DNA of 64,000 bases. Source: Impatiens glandulifera (lineage: Eukaryota > Streptophyta > Magnoliopsida > Ericales > Balsaminaceae). The stretch is taken from assembly GCF_907164915.1 (NCBI RefSeq), contig NC_061867.1, positions 31,307,751 through 31,371,750 of the forward strand, in the 5' to 3' direction. This document shows positions 47,927 to 57,150 of the stretch, piece by piece. The notes under the pieces are model-generated. The model was not told the origin of the DNA. It was given only the letters and a program-made list of their open reading frames with translations, and did no database searches. The position numbers and the translations under genes are program-made. Each line of letters begins with the position of its first letter. The first letter of the stretch is position 1.

Positions 47927-48365
47927 CGTCGTGTAACTTCATTAGACGCGGTCTAATGAAGTGTGCGAGCATACATCGCCTAAATTACTTTAGACGTGGT
48001 CTAAGTATTGCGCGAGTAGACATCGTCTAACTCCTATACACGTGGTCTAAAGGAGTGCACGAGTAAACGTCGTCTAACTTTTTTACACATGGTTTAAAGG
48101 AGTGTGAGAGTAGACATCGTCTAACTCCTTTAGATGTGGTCTAAAGGAGTGCACGAGTAGACTTCGTCTAACTCCTTTAGACGTGGTCTAAAGGAGTGTG
48201 CAATTAGAAGTGGTCTAAAGGAGTGTGTGAGTAGACGTCGTCTAACTCCTTTAAACGTGATCTAAAGGAGGGCGTGAGTAGACGCCGTCTAACTCCTTTA
48301 GACCTAGTCTAAAGATGCGCATAATCGGACGCCATCCGACTTCGTCAAACGTCTAAAGGAGGCAT
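47927..48365 (+). repeat. 47-bp palindromic tandem array in the LTR
   Basis: About nine units with a 47-bp period where it can be measured (48061, 48108, 48155). Each unit centres on arms CTCCTTTAGAC and GTCTAAAGGAG around GTG, joined by GAGTAGACGTCGTCTAA. One unit is shortened near 48200-48225. It lies in U3, upstream of the TATA box. Confidence 0.85.
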
Positions 48366-48609
48366 CTGTCTACTCTCTCAGCTCATCTGTAGTTCACGTT
48401 TTCAATAGTCTGACAAGACAACTTAAGCAACAATTAAACAACTGCAACGTATGCCTTTATCATTAAAATTTCCCTAGTTGTACCTTTCCAGTACAACACG
48501 ATCTTAGAGAATATTCGGCGCACTATCAGTCTGGTACAACCACGATTCCAACGATAATATCTCTGTTGTACCATCTCGTACTATATGAGGTCGTCTAATG
48601 AAATGAGGA

Positions 48610-48659
48610 CACGTGTCCAAGTAGAAGATTCAACCGTTGGTGTACTTCATGTATAAATA
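48610..48659 (+). promoter_or_regulatory. LTR promoter: G-box, MYB-type site, TATA box
   Basis: GGACACGTGTCC is a palindromic G-box at 48608-48617. CAACCGTTGG follows at 48631-48640, and TATAAATA at 48652-48659. The arrangement suggests stress- or ABA-type control, which is inference. Confidence 0.6.
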
Positions 48660-48972
48660 GCAGCTCAAGGACAATGGATGAATCTCTGAAACATACAAGC
48701 TCTCAGTCCTGACTCTAAGTTATTCTTGATTACGTGCTATCTGAATCTCTCTCACTCAAGAAGCTCAAGTGCGAATTACCTACAGTCTTCCTGTGTGACT
48801 ACTCTGTAATTCATCTACTTTCTTTTATATGTTAAATCTTAGTGTTGTAAGTTAAACATAGGTTGTTTTGTTCAACATAGAGTTAGCTAGAAGTACATAA
48901 GTAGGCGGTTGTTAAGTCTTGTGTTTTCTAATTGGGTTTGTGCAGTCATTGTACTAAAACAAAGTATTCCAG

Positions 48973-49012
48973 TGAATATCCTTCATGTTGAGAAAGAAGG
49001 GGTGACGTAGGA
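48973..49012 (+). promoter_or_regulatory. conserved LTR core hairpin (C/D LTR)
   Basis: GTGAATATCCTTC, a short loop, then GAGAAAGAAGGGGTGACGTA, the plus-strand version of the block at 12240-12275, about 320 bp past the TATA box and 245 bp before the PBS. Confidence 0.55.
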
Positions 49013-49258
49013 GTTTTATCTTCGAACATCCATAAAACTCCCTATGTTCTTTTACTTTTTGTTGCTTGCATTCATTTATCTAACGCTTCAAATCCAACAA
49101 GCAGTTCCGCACTTGAATCTGTTTCAAGAGCTTGCGAAGATTTGTGAAGAATAGAAACATATCTTAATCCCTCACATGATTAACATCGAATCGAAATTTG
49201 AAAGTTGTCAACTATAGTCAAACCCCCGTCTCTATAGTCAACACCGATCCTAACAAGT

Positions 49259-49270
49259 GGTATCAGAGCA
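49259..49270 (+). other. primer binding site of element D (tRNA-iMet)
   Basis: TGGTATCAGAGC, the exact copia consensus, two bases after the LTR end CTAACA. Confidence 0.92.
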
Positions 49271-49317
49271 TCATTTTATATTCTAAAGTTTTATTAGAAT
49301 CATTTCTACCATTATCA

Positions 49318-51180
49318 ACAAAATCCCAATGTTCTCCAGGGAAAACTACGATAACTGGAAGATGAGAATGCAGGCGCATTTGGCTGCACTCGATAATGAC
49401 ATGTGGCATGTCATCACCGATGGCCCAATAAAGATAATGAAGGCCAACTCCACTAGTAACCCAATGGAACTCTTGAGATGAAGGAGAAACCAAGGTCAGA
49501 GTGGACTGTCGAAGATAAGAAAAAGAACAACCTTGACAACATGGCAACAAACATTTTGGACAAGAAACTAAACGATAGCATGTTCAGTAAGATCACTAAC
49601 TGCACCTCTGCCAAAGAAATTTGGGAGCGTTTGGTCCAACTGTGTGAAGGCAATGAGCAAACCAAAGAAAACAAAATCATGGATTCCACTTAGCAGTTCG
49701 ACAACATCAAGATGTGTCCCGGAGAGAAGATGATTGAATTCGATTAAAGATTCAGTAAGATCATCGTCGATCTCTCTAAACTGGGCAAGACATACAACAA
49801 GGAAGAGATTGCAATCAAAGTCATGCGTGCTCTACCCAGAGAATGGGATATTAAGACGATGGCCATAAGGGAGTACACGGACTTCATAAAGATGGAACTG
49901 CATGATCTGTTCACTAATCTGAAGGCCTACGAGTTTGAGATAAACTCTAGGAACTAAGAGGAACCATCCACATCATCCATCTCAACCAAGGCGTTGGTGA
50001 CTACTGAGGAGTCACCAACCGTTACAGTTTCTGTGAAGGCTACTGCCGAGCAGATCAGTAGAGATGCCATGACTCTCTTTGTGAAGAAACTCGACAAATT
50101 CATGAAGAAGAGCAATCATAACTCAACCTCTTTAAATAATAATAATAATAATAATAGTAGTAAGAGTGATTATAAGGCTAACTTGAAGTGTTACAACTAT
50201 GACAAATTAGGACACTTCAATGCTGAATGCAGAAAGCCAAAGCGGGATGACAAGAAGAACAAGGAGTAGAAGGCTGTGATGGCTACTACAAGCAAAGCAG
50301 AGTGGGCAAAAAGCGATTCAGACGACTCTTCATCCATCGACAACGATGATGAAGTTATTACTTGATTCATGGAAGATGATGATTCTGAGGTATTTGACTT
50401 CTCCTTAAAATAATTCACAAGAGATGATTTAACTGTTGCACTTAATGAAATGGTTGGTGAGTACAAGAAGTTGTCAGACTTTTTCAATGAGATGAGTTCG
50501 AAGAACAAAACCGACAACATCTCAAGAATCTAAACCAAAAGATTTTGAAAACAATATGGATGAGCTCTCATCCGAGAATGAGAAGCTCAAGGAAAAGGTT
50601 CAAACTCTTTCATCTGAGAACCAACGTTTGACTTCTGTAATCAGTTCCTAGATAAAGTCTAAAGATGCGGTCAGATAGCAGATTAGTCTGCTAAGGTCTT
50701 CCAGATACAAATCCGGTTTAGGATTTGACAATGTTAGCATAGACAAGTCTTGTAAAAAGTAAAACCTAACAAAGAACAAGCTTAAGACTATAAACTTTAT
50801 TAGTGGTAGTTTAATTGATAAAGAAACTGATCCATGTTGTGAAGACTTAATCTTAAAGGATGAGATTTTTATGTTAAGCCAACTGAAAGCTGACTAAAGC
50901 CCACGATGGGAGCAACCAACAAGTTTGGCAAACCAAAGCTTGAAAGAAAGTCAAGGAACTATAGATAAAAACCATCCTCTAAGGTTAATGTAATAGATAA
51001 TGGTAGGAGGACGACTTCCAAGCCTAAATCATATGCATTTCTCACAACACAACATGGGAAATCGATCAAAATAACCTAAATATGGATTACCAAGGGAATG
51101 ATTAACCGAGGACCTAATTAAATGTGGGTACCAAAAGCTGTAAATATGTTTATTTAAAGATACAATAGGTCAGGTGCTTA
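49318..51180 (+). pseudogene. gag and gag-pro linker of element D
   Basis: MFSRENYDNWKMRMQAHLA starts at 49330. Frames 49478-49693 (DNMATNILDKKL, AKEIWERLVQLCEGNEQ) and 49994-50269 follow. The knuckle CYNYDKLGHFNAEC has Tyr for its second Cys and is preceded by an Asn-rich run from an AAT repeat. VFDFSLK and a Glu/Lys coiled stretch follow near 50390-50630, then decayed linker. Confidence 0.85.
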
Positions 51181-51470
51181 GAAGAATCCGTCTTGTATCT
51201 AGACAGTGGATGTTCTAGACATATTACCGGAGACAAACAACTATTGACCGAAGTGACAAAGTGCTCAAGACCTAAGATCACTTTTGGTGATAAAAACAAG
51301 GGTAAGACCATGGGTAAGGGTAAGACTATCCACGGTTACATCACCATCAACGACATGTTACTTGTTGAGATCTTGTGTTATAACCTGATTAGCATAAGTG
51401 AATTGTGTGATAATGGATATATTGTTCACTTTCAAATACATGCATGTCTGGTTAAGGATTAGCAGGGTAA
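51181..51470 (+). pseudogene. protease region of element D
   Basis: YLDSGCSRHITGDKQLLTE (DSG active site), ITFGDKNKGKTMGKGKTIHG and INDMLLVEILCYNLISISEL in one 89-codon open frame (51193-51462). Confidence 0.87.
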
Positions 51471-51539
51471 CACCCTACTGACCGGAAGTAGAGTAGGAAA
51501 TTGTTACAAAATGAAATGGAAAAATAAGATATCTAATCC

Positions 51540-52680
51540 TGTATGCATGATAGCCAAAAATGATCAGAACTGACTATGGAATAAGAGATAAATCATCATA
51601 ATTTTAAAACCATTAACAACATCTGTTTACATGATTTAGTTTTTAGTTTACCTAAGTTGAAGTTTTCAAAAGATAAAGTTTATCTCGCTTTCCAGTTGGA
51701 CAAACATGTCAGTTCAACTTTTTAAAATAAAGGGAATTCTCAATCCAACCGATGCTTGGAACTATTGCACATGGACCTCTTCGGTCCAACTATAGTACAC
51801 AGCTTGGGAGGAATAAGATACACCCTTTTCATAATTGATGATTTTTCAAGATTTAATTGGGTTATATTTTTACCTTCTAAGGTTCAAACTACTGTGAATT
51901 TGATAAAGATCCTTAGAAGACTTCAAAACAAAAAATCTTTAAGCATCATCAAAATATGAAATGACCGGGGAACTATGTTCACCAACAGACGCATGTCTTC
52001 TTACTTCGACGAGTTTGGTATTAGACATGAGTTGTCTAGTAATAGAACTCCACAGCAAAACGGTGTTGCTGAGAGGAAAGTCAGAACACTAAAGGAAGTT
52101 GTGAGATATATGCTAGCCAACTCAAGTATTTCAAGATTTATTTGGGTTATATTTTTACTTTCTATGGATCAAACTATTGATAATTTGACAAAGATCATTA
52201 GAAGACTTCAAAACAAAAAATCTTTAAGCATCATCAAAATTTGAAGTGACCGGGGAACCGAGTTCATCAATAGACGCATGTCTTCTTACCTCGAAGAGTT
52301 TGGTATTAGAAATGAGTTGTCTAGTACTAGAACTCTACGGAAAAATGGCGTTGCTAAGAGGAAAGTCAGAACACTAAAGGAAGCAGCGAGATCTATGCAA
52401 GCCAACTCAGGTATTTCTTAAATCTATGGGTAGAAGTCATAAAAAAAACTTGTTATATACACAAAACATATCAATGATTAACAAACAATTTAATAAAAAA
52501 CCTTACGAAATATTTTATGGAAGAACTTCTAAAGTTTCATATTTTAGAATTTTTGGATGTAAGTGATTTATTCATAACAATGAGACAAATTATTTGACTG
52601 CTTTTAATGCTAAAGTAGATGTTCGAATCATGCTAGGCTATTCCTAAATTAGTAAAGCTTATAGAGTGTTTAATAATGAA
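51540..52680 (+). pseudogene. integrase of element D with in-frame tandem duplication
   Basis: The zinc-binding part (51570-51720) is decayed. LLHMDLFGPTIVHSLGG opens the core at 51760. Residues from SRFNWVIF to MLANSSI are encoded twice, 51845-52129 and 52130-52414, a 285-bp (95-codon) duplication. The first copy has NDRGTMF and VAERKV, so D and E are kept; the second has SDRGTEF but VAKRKV, so its Glu is Lys. Stops end each copy's first third (TGA near 51957 and 52242). The normal C-terminal part, YEIFYGR onwards, follows. Confidence 0.88.
51845..52414 (+). repeat. 285-bp tandem duplication in integrase
   Basis: Two direct copies, 51845-52129 and 52130-52414, with the same start (TTCAAGATTTA) and end (TATTT/TAT). 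The length is a multiple of three, so the frame is unchanged. The copies differ at scattered bases, so it is not recent. Confidence 0.85.
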
Positions 52681-52766
52681 CACTAATTGTTGAAGAATCC
52701 TATCAAGTTGTTTGTGATGAATCTGTTGAAAATAATTATAATGAGATCATTGAGGTTGCTAACAGG

Positions 52767-53790
52767 TTGGAAAGTGTTACTCTCCAATCTGATAGTGATG
52801 AAGAATCTCCGGTCATCAGGAATAACACGTCTAATCAGACAGCTGATTCGGTTGAGATTCAACCAAACGTCAAGACAAGTCAACAAACAGATGAATGTCC
52901 GAACATTTCGGGGCCGTCTTACCAGACGTCTGATCCTTTAGGACCAAGCTTTAAATGGAACAAAAACCATCCACCCAAATTAATAATTGGTAATACTAAT
53001 GCCCCTCTTAGGACCAATCATCAATTATTGGATGAAATTGCAAACTCCGCCGTTATTTCTCAAATTGAGCCAAAGAATATCGATGAAGCATTGCTTCATC
53101 CAGATTGGATCAATACCATACAAGAGGAGTTGAATCAATTTGAAAGAAATAAAGTGTGACATCTAACTCCAAGACCGACTGATCAATCGGTTATTGGAAC
53201 CAGATGGATTTTTCGAAACAAGTTTAGTGAAGATGGCTTGGTTGTGAGAAACAAAGTCCGATTGGTATTTCAAGGCTATAGGCAGGAGGAATAAATTGAC
53301 TTTGAGGAGTCATTCGCCGATATTGTTAGACTTGAAGTTATTCGAATCTTTCTATCTTATGCATGTTTCAAAAATATTAAAGTTTATCAAATGGATGTGA
53401 AAACTTCATTTTTAAATGGAATTTTAAATGAGGATGTATATGTTGAACAACCTCCTAGTTTTAAATATCACACCCTGTATAATCATGTTTTTAAACTTTA
53501 CAAAGCTTTATATGGTCTTAAGTAAACTTCTAGAGCTTAGTATGACACTTTAACAAAGTTTTTATTTGATCATTATTTCATCATTGGCAAAGTTGTTAAA
53601 ACTTTATTTAAATTTGTTAAAGATTTGTTACAGATTCTCACATTTTACTTGTCCAAATATATGTTGATGATATCATATTTGGGTCAACTAACCCCAAACT
53701 ATGTGAGAAATTTTCTATGTTGATGTAGGACAAGTTCGAGATGAGTATGATGGGAGAATTGACTTTATTCCTTGGTCTTTAAGTTCGTAA
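52767..53790 (+). pseudogene. reverse transcriptase of element D
   Basis: [50 protein letters not shown] and QIYVDDIIFGSTNPK with intact YVDD codons (53660-53671), then EMSMMGELTLFLGL. Stops after KV (53157), near 53292, 53523 and in the YGLK region. Confidence 0.88.
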
Positions 53791-54475
53791 ACTTGAAGAT
53801 GATATATTCATCAATCAAGCCAAGTACACAAGGGAGCTGCTGAAGAAGTTTGGAATAGAAAGCTGCTTAGTTGCCTCTACTCCAATGAATTCTTCCAGAA
53901 AGCTCGACAAAGATGAAGATGGACAGAGTGTCGATATCACTACTTATAGAGGGATCATGGATTACTTGCTCTACCGAAAAGCCAGCCAGCCAGACATCAT
54001 GTTTTCTATCGATGTTTGCAGTAGATTTTAGGCTAATACTAAACAATCTCATTATATTGTTGTTAAGCGTATCTTGATGTGTTTAAAGAAACTCATAATG
54101 TGGGACTATGGTATCCAAAGGATTTTGTTGCCACGTCTATAGAAGTAGATGAGTACCTTGTAACGGACAGCTGCTGCTCTCAGCTCTTGTGAGTTCAACA
54201 ACAGCTGAGGGACTACGACATCCAGGCGAACGAGTCATCGATTTTCTACGAAAACACAAGCGCAATTTCCATAACCTACACCCCGGTGTTAAACTCTCGG
54301 ATGAAGTATATCGACATCCGATGCCATTTCATCCGGGAGAATGTCAGTAAAAGCATATTCGTCTTGAATATGTTCCAACAAATCAGCAAGTGGAAGACGT
54401 GTTCATGAAGCCACTCCCCAACACTAAGTTTTCTTATTTTAGAAATATTTTAGGTCTTGTAGACCTAAATTAATT
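53791..54475 (+). pseudogene. RNase H of element D
   Basis: KYTRELLKKFG, STPMNSSRKLDKDEDGQSVD, TYRGIM and SQPDIMF, then a deletion near 54118 that removes the YSDADYAG and SKKQTSV parts. After it come VDEYLVTDSCCSQLL, ENTSAISITYTPVLNSRMKY and HFIRENV. Ends near 54475, before the PPT. Confidence 0.85.
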
Positions 54476-54499
54476 TAATTTAATTAAACATGCACAAAT

Positions 54500-54514
54500 G
54501 GAGGGGGAAATTAT
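54500..54514 (+). other. polypurine tract of element D
   Basis: GGAGGGGGAAATTAT preceding TGATTAAAGTGG, aligned with the C polypurine tract and LTR start. Confidence 0.75.
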
Positions 54515-55150
54515 TGATTAAAGTGGTGGATAGAAGTGTGTAGACAAATGTCTCAAATTGGACTAATTAGATTAGTCGTCTAAAGGAACCATGCATCGGA
54601 TCAGTTGTGCTTAAGAAACTTATAGTTTAATCATGGTTAGACTTCTGTAGACGTGCGTGATCAGACTCCGTCCGAATAGACATATGTTAAGCGTCTTTAG
54701 ACGTGCGTGATCAGACATCATCCGAGCAAACGTATGTTAAGCATCTATAGACGTACGTGATTAGACGCCGACCAAACAGACGTATGCTAAGCGTCTGTAG
54801 ACGTGCATGATCGAAAGTCATCCGAACAGATGTACGCTAAGAATTTGTAGACGTGCGTGATCAGACGTCGTCCGAATAGACGTATGCTAAGCGTCTGTAG
54901 ACGTGCGTGATCAGACGCCGTCCAAACTAGATGTCTATCCATCTTAGATGCAAGGAATGCGGATAGCATAGACGACGTCTATCTACGTGCATCCTTAAAC
55001 GTCTCATCTTCGGAAGAGTGAGACAGTTGTAAAATGTACATGAGTTATCTATATACTTTTCCCGCCCAAAAATTGAACAGTCATATTTCTAAATATTGAA
55101 TAACATGAAGACACGTGTTTATCAATGTTAAAAATATGACTAATATATCT
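54515..55150 (+). repeat. U3-like start of a 3' LTR, truncated
   Basis: The first bases and the PPT align with the C/D LTR. It carries its own array and then diverges. The R-U5 end and PBS side are missing; accessory-gene promoter sequence takes over. The right limit is approximate. Confidence 0.6.
54644..54940 (+). repeat. 50-bp tandem array in the truncated LTR
   Basis: Units start at 54644, 54694, 54744, 54794, 54844 and 54894, an exact 50-bp period. Each has TCTGTAGACGTGCGTGATCA, then GACGCCGTCC and ATGCTAAGCG. It shares the word AGACGT with the 47-bp array but is a different unit. Confidence 0.9.
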
Positions 55151-55315
55151 GACGATGAATTAATACACGTCTTTTAAATAATGATAGTTGTATGATGTTT
55201 TTAATGATGTCTTTTTAAATGATGACTTTTTTGGGAAAATGTTTTTATTATAATGAAGTTTTACTGTTTAATGATGACTTTTCAGGATAGACTACTTTTC
55301 ACATTCTATTTAAGG
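55112..55315 (+). promoter_or_regulatory. promoter of the plus-strand accessory gene
   Basis: G-box in GACACGTGT (CACGTG at 55112-55117) and TATA box TCTATTTAAGG at 55305-55315, about 190 bp apart. Accessory gene I in A and F has the same pair 170-185 bp apart. Confidence 0.6.
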
Positions 55316-55466
55316 ATGCATTGCACTCCAAAAGGATTTTCACGCTATACTTGAAATCTTTCTTAAAACCCCTATAATCTTTTTCTCTACCTTCTCTTTA
55401 GAAAACCCATTCATCTTCTTCGTTGTCTATTCTTCAAACCCTAAGATTGATAAGAAGACTATTTCA

Positions 55467-56832
55467 TTGTCTAGAAACATTCTACAGGTAGAGTTTGAAT
55501 CAGTCTACAAGCATGAACATTTGGAAATCGTCGATATGTTCAAAACCCTAGAGGCATCCGGACTAAGAAGGTTCCTCGAAGGTCCTTTCATCCTCCATGA
55601 AAAGGAATTTCGGGAGTTCTTTAGTTCTGGGAAGGTCATTGGAGATTCCATTGAGGCGAAGGTGAAAGGCATAAAGATATCCATCTCTGAAGCCTCCTTT
55701 GCCAAGTTCTTTCAGCTTCCTTTAGAGAGTCACATGTTCGACGTTGTAATTCTGGCCGAATCAATTGTAGAGATGCAAAACCTTTTCTAGGACATCGGTG
55801 GTATGATAAATAATAACGGGAAGAAGAAGCTTCTTAAATACCCTTTCTACCTTCTAAACAACATCGTGGCGAAATCAATTTATGGAAGGGAAGGGTCCTT
55901 CGACATCTATACTCAAAACCGTTTTAATTATATGGCTGCCATAACCAAGGGGATGCCGGTCAACTGGGCATCCGTTTTATTTTCGATTCTCTTCCATATG
56001 GTGTGGTGTCTCCATAGAGCAAGCAGAGTGTGGACTTCTGAGTCCAACTCAGTTGGCTCTTGGAGCATCTTCAAATTCCTGTAGGCAGGGGTGCAACTGT
56101 TAACCACTATAGGATAATGACATCTAATACTGTGAAGAACTTCATGGTGCAAATGAAGCTCGTGAAGGAGTTGAAGTCTAAATTCTCAACTCAACAGACG
56201 AGTGGTCAATCGATCACTCAGTCCAAACGTCTTGTGACCTCAAGTCGTAAGACCCTACGAAGAGGGTTAGGCCTTCTGTTATGTAGTCTGCCGCTAATTC
56301 TAACAGCCATAGAGGGCACCCATCAGAGAAACTAGCGAAGTTGACTTAGTTCCGAAAAGGGAAAGAACCGAAGAAACCCCTATCATTGTTGTTCCTTTAT
56401 CCTTGCTCTCGCCATTGCTTCTAGTCGAGGTTCTGACCAGTCAACGCGAGAAGTTGTTGGAGGCGTCTGCCTTTGCTGCTGGTCGGATGAAGAACTTGGC
56501 GACTAATCACAAGGATTCTCATCCAACTGATCAGACAAAAGGCGTCTACAGCCATTCAGACGACCTCCAAGGTAACCCCATCCACACTCTTAGCCGAAGT
56601 GCCAATACTTTAAGTTACCGTAGTGGAACATGTTGTTGAACCAACTGCTGATACAGTTGGTGTAATTACTTAGATGATCATGGGGAAGACACAATTGTTT
56701 TCCTCGTTGAACTAGTGGAGGCAAATGATGATGGTAGTGTTGATGTTGTGGCCGAAGTAGAGCAGGAAGTTGTGCCTTCGGCTGCTACTGCTGTTATTCC
56801 TAAAGAAGCACTCATTCAGACGGTTGTTAGAC
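55467..56832 (+). pseudogene. plus-strand member of the accessory gene family, chimeric 3' end
   Basis: The ATG appears to have become TTG at 55467 (then SRNILQVEFESV). Family motifs follow in order: ILQVEF, GLRRFLEGPFILHE, FREFFSSG, FFQLPLES, NIVAKSIYGREGSFD and PVNWASVLFSILFHMV (to about 56015). A stop lies at about 55788. The tail (56060-56830) is Ser/Thr-rich in broken frames with VKELKSKFST-type segments. Near 56833 it fuses to an RNase H fragment from the A lineage. It follows the truncated LTR of D, and has its own promoter. Confidence 0.65.
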
Positions 56833-57150
56833 CTATTGCTACTTCAACCGCAGAGGTGGAGTATCTTGTGGCCGGAAGCTGCTGTGCTCAACTCCTCTAG
56901 ATCCAATAGCAACTGAGGGATTTTGGAATAATTGCTGAGGAATCTCCAATTTTCTATGACAACACTAGCGCGATAGCTATTACATACAATCCAGTGTTGC
57001 ACTCAAGAACAAAGAATATTGACATCATGCATCATTTCATCCGAGAGCATGTGCAGTAGAAGCACATCCGGCTGGAATACATCTTGACCGATCAACAAGT
57101 AGCCGATATTTTCACAAAGCCACTACCGAAAGCTAAGTTCTCGTTTCTTT
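56833..57150 (+). pseudogene. RNase H C-terminal fragment of A-type pol, plus strand
   Basis: ATSTAEVEYLVAGSCCAQLL, LRDFGIIAEESPIF, NTSAIAITYNPVLHSRTKNI, HHFIREHV and VADIFTKPLPKAKFS match elements A and F more closely than C or D. It is in the opposite orientation to the adjacent element F. It stops abruptly at about 57150. Two in-frame TAG codons. Confidence 0.82.

Larger units (their letters stand above)
47733..49256 (+). repeat. LTR shared by elements C (3') and D (5')
   Basis: 1524 bp, TGTTGTTTAG...CGATCCTAACA, preceded by a PPT and followed by a perfect PBS. It contains a 47-bp palindromic repeat array, G-box CACGTG (48610-48615), CCGTTG, TATAAATA (48652-48659) and the conserved hairpin core (48973-49012). 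Confidence 0.9.
49257..54514 (+). mobile_element. copia element D internal region
   Basis: PBS, gag, protease, integrase with an internal tandem duplication, RT, RNase H and PPT on the plus strand, sharing its 5' LTR with element C. Stops and frameshifts throughout. Its closest relative here is C. Confidence 0.9.

Noticed and set aside
47927..48365. The evenly spaced palindromic units resemble a CRISPR array
   Set aside because: Units are contiguous tandem copies without unique spacers and lie in a plant LTR between a PPT and a TATA box.
54515..55466. A complete 3' LTR of element D
   Set aside because: The start and PPT match, but no R-U5 end, hairpin core or terminal CTAACA is present before the accessory gene begins.
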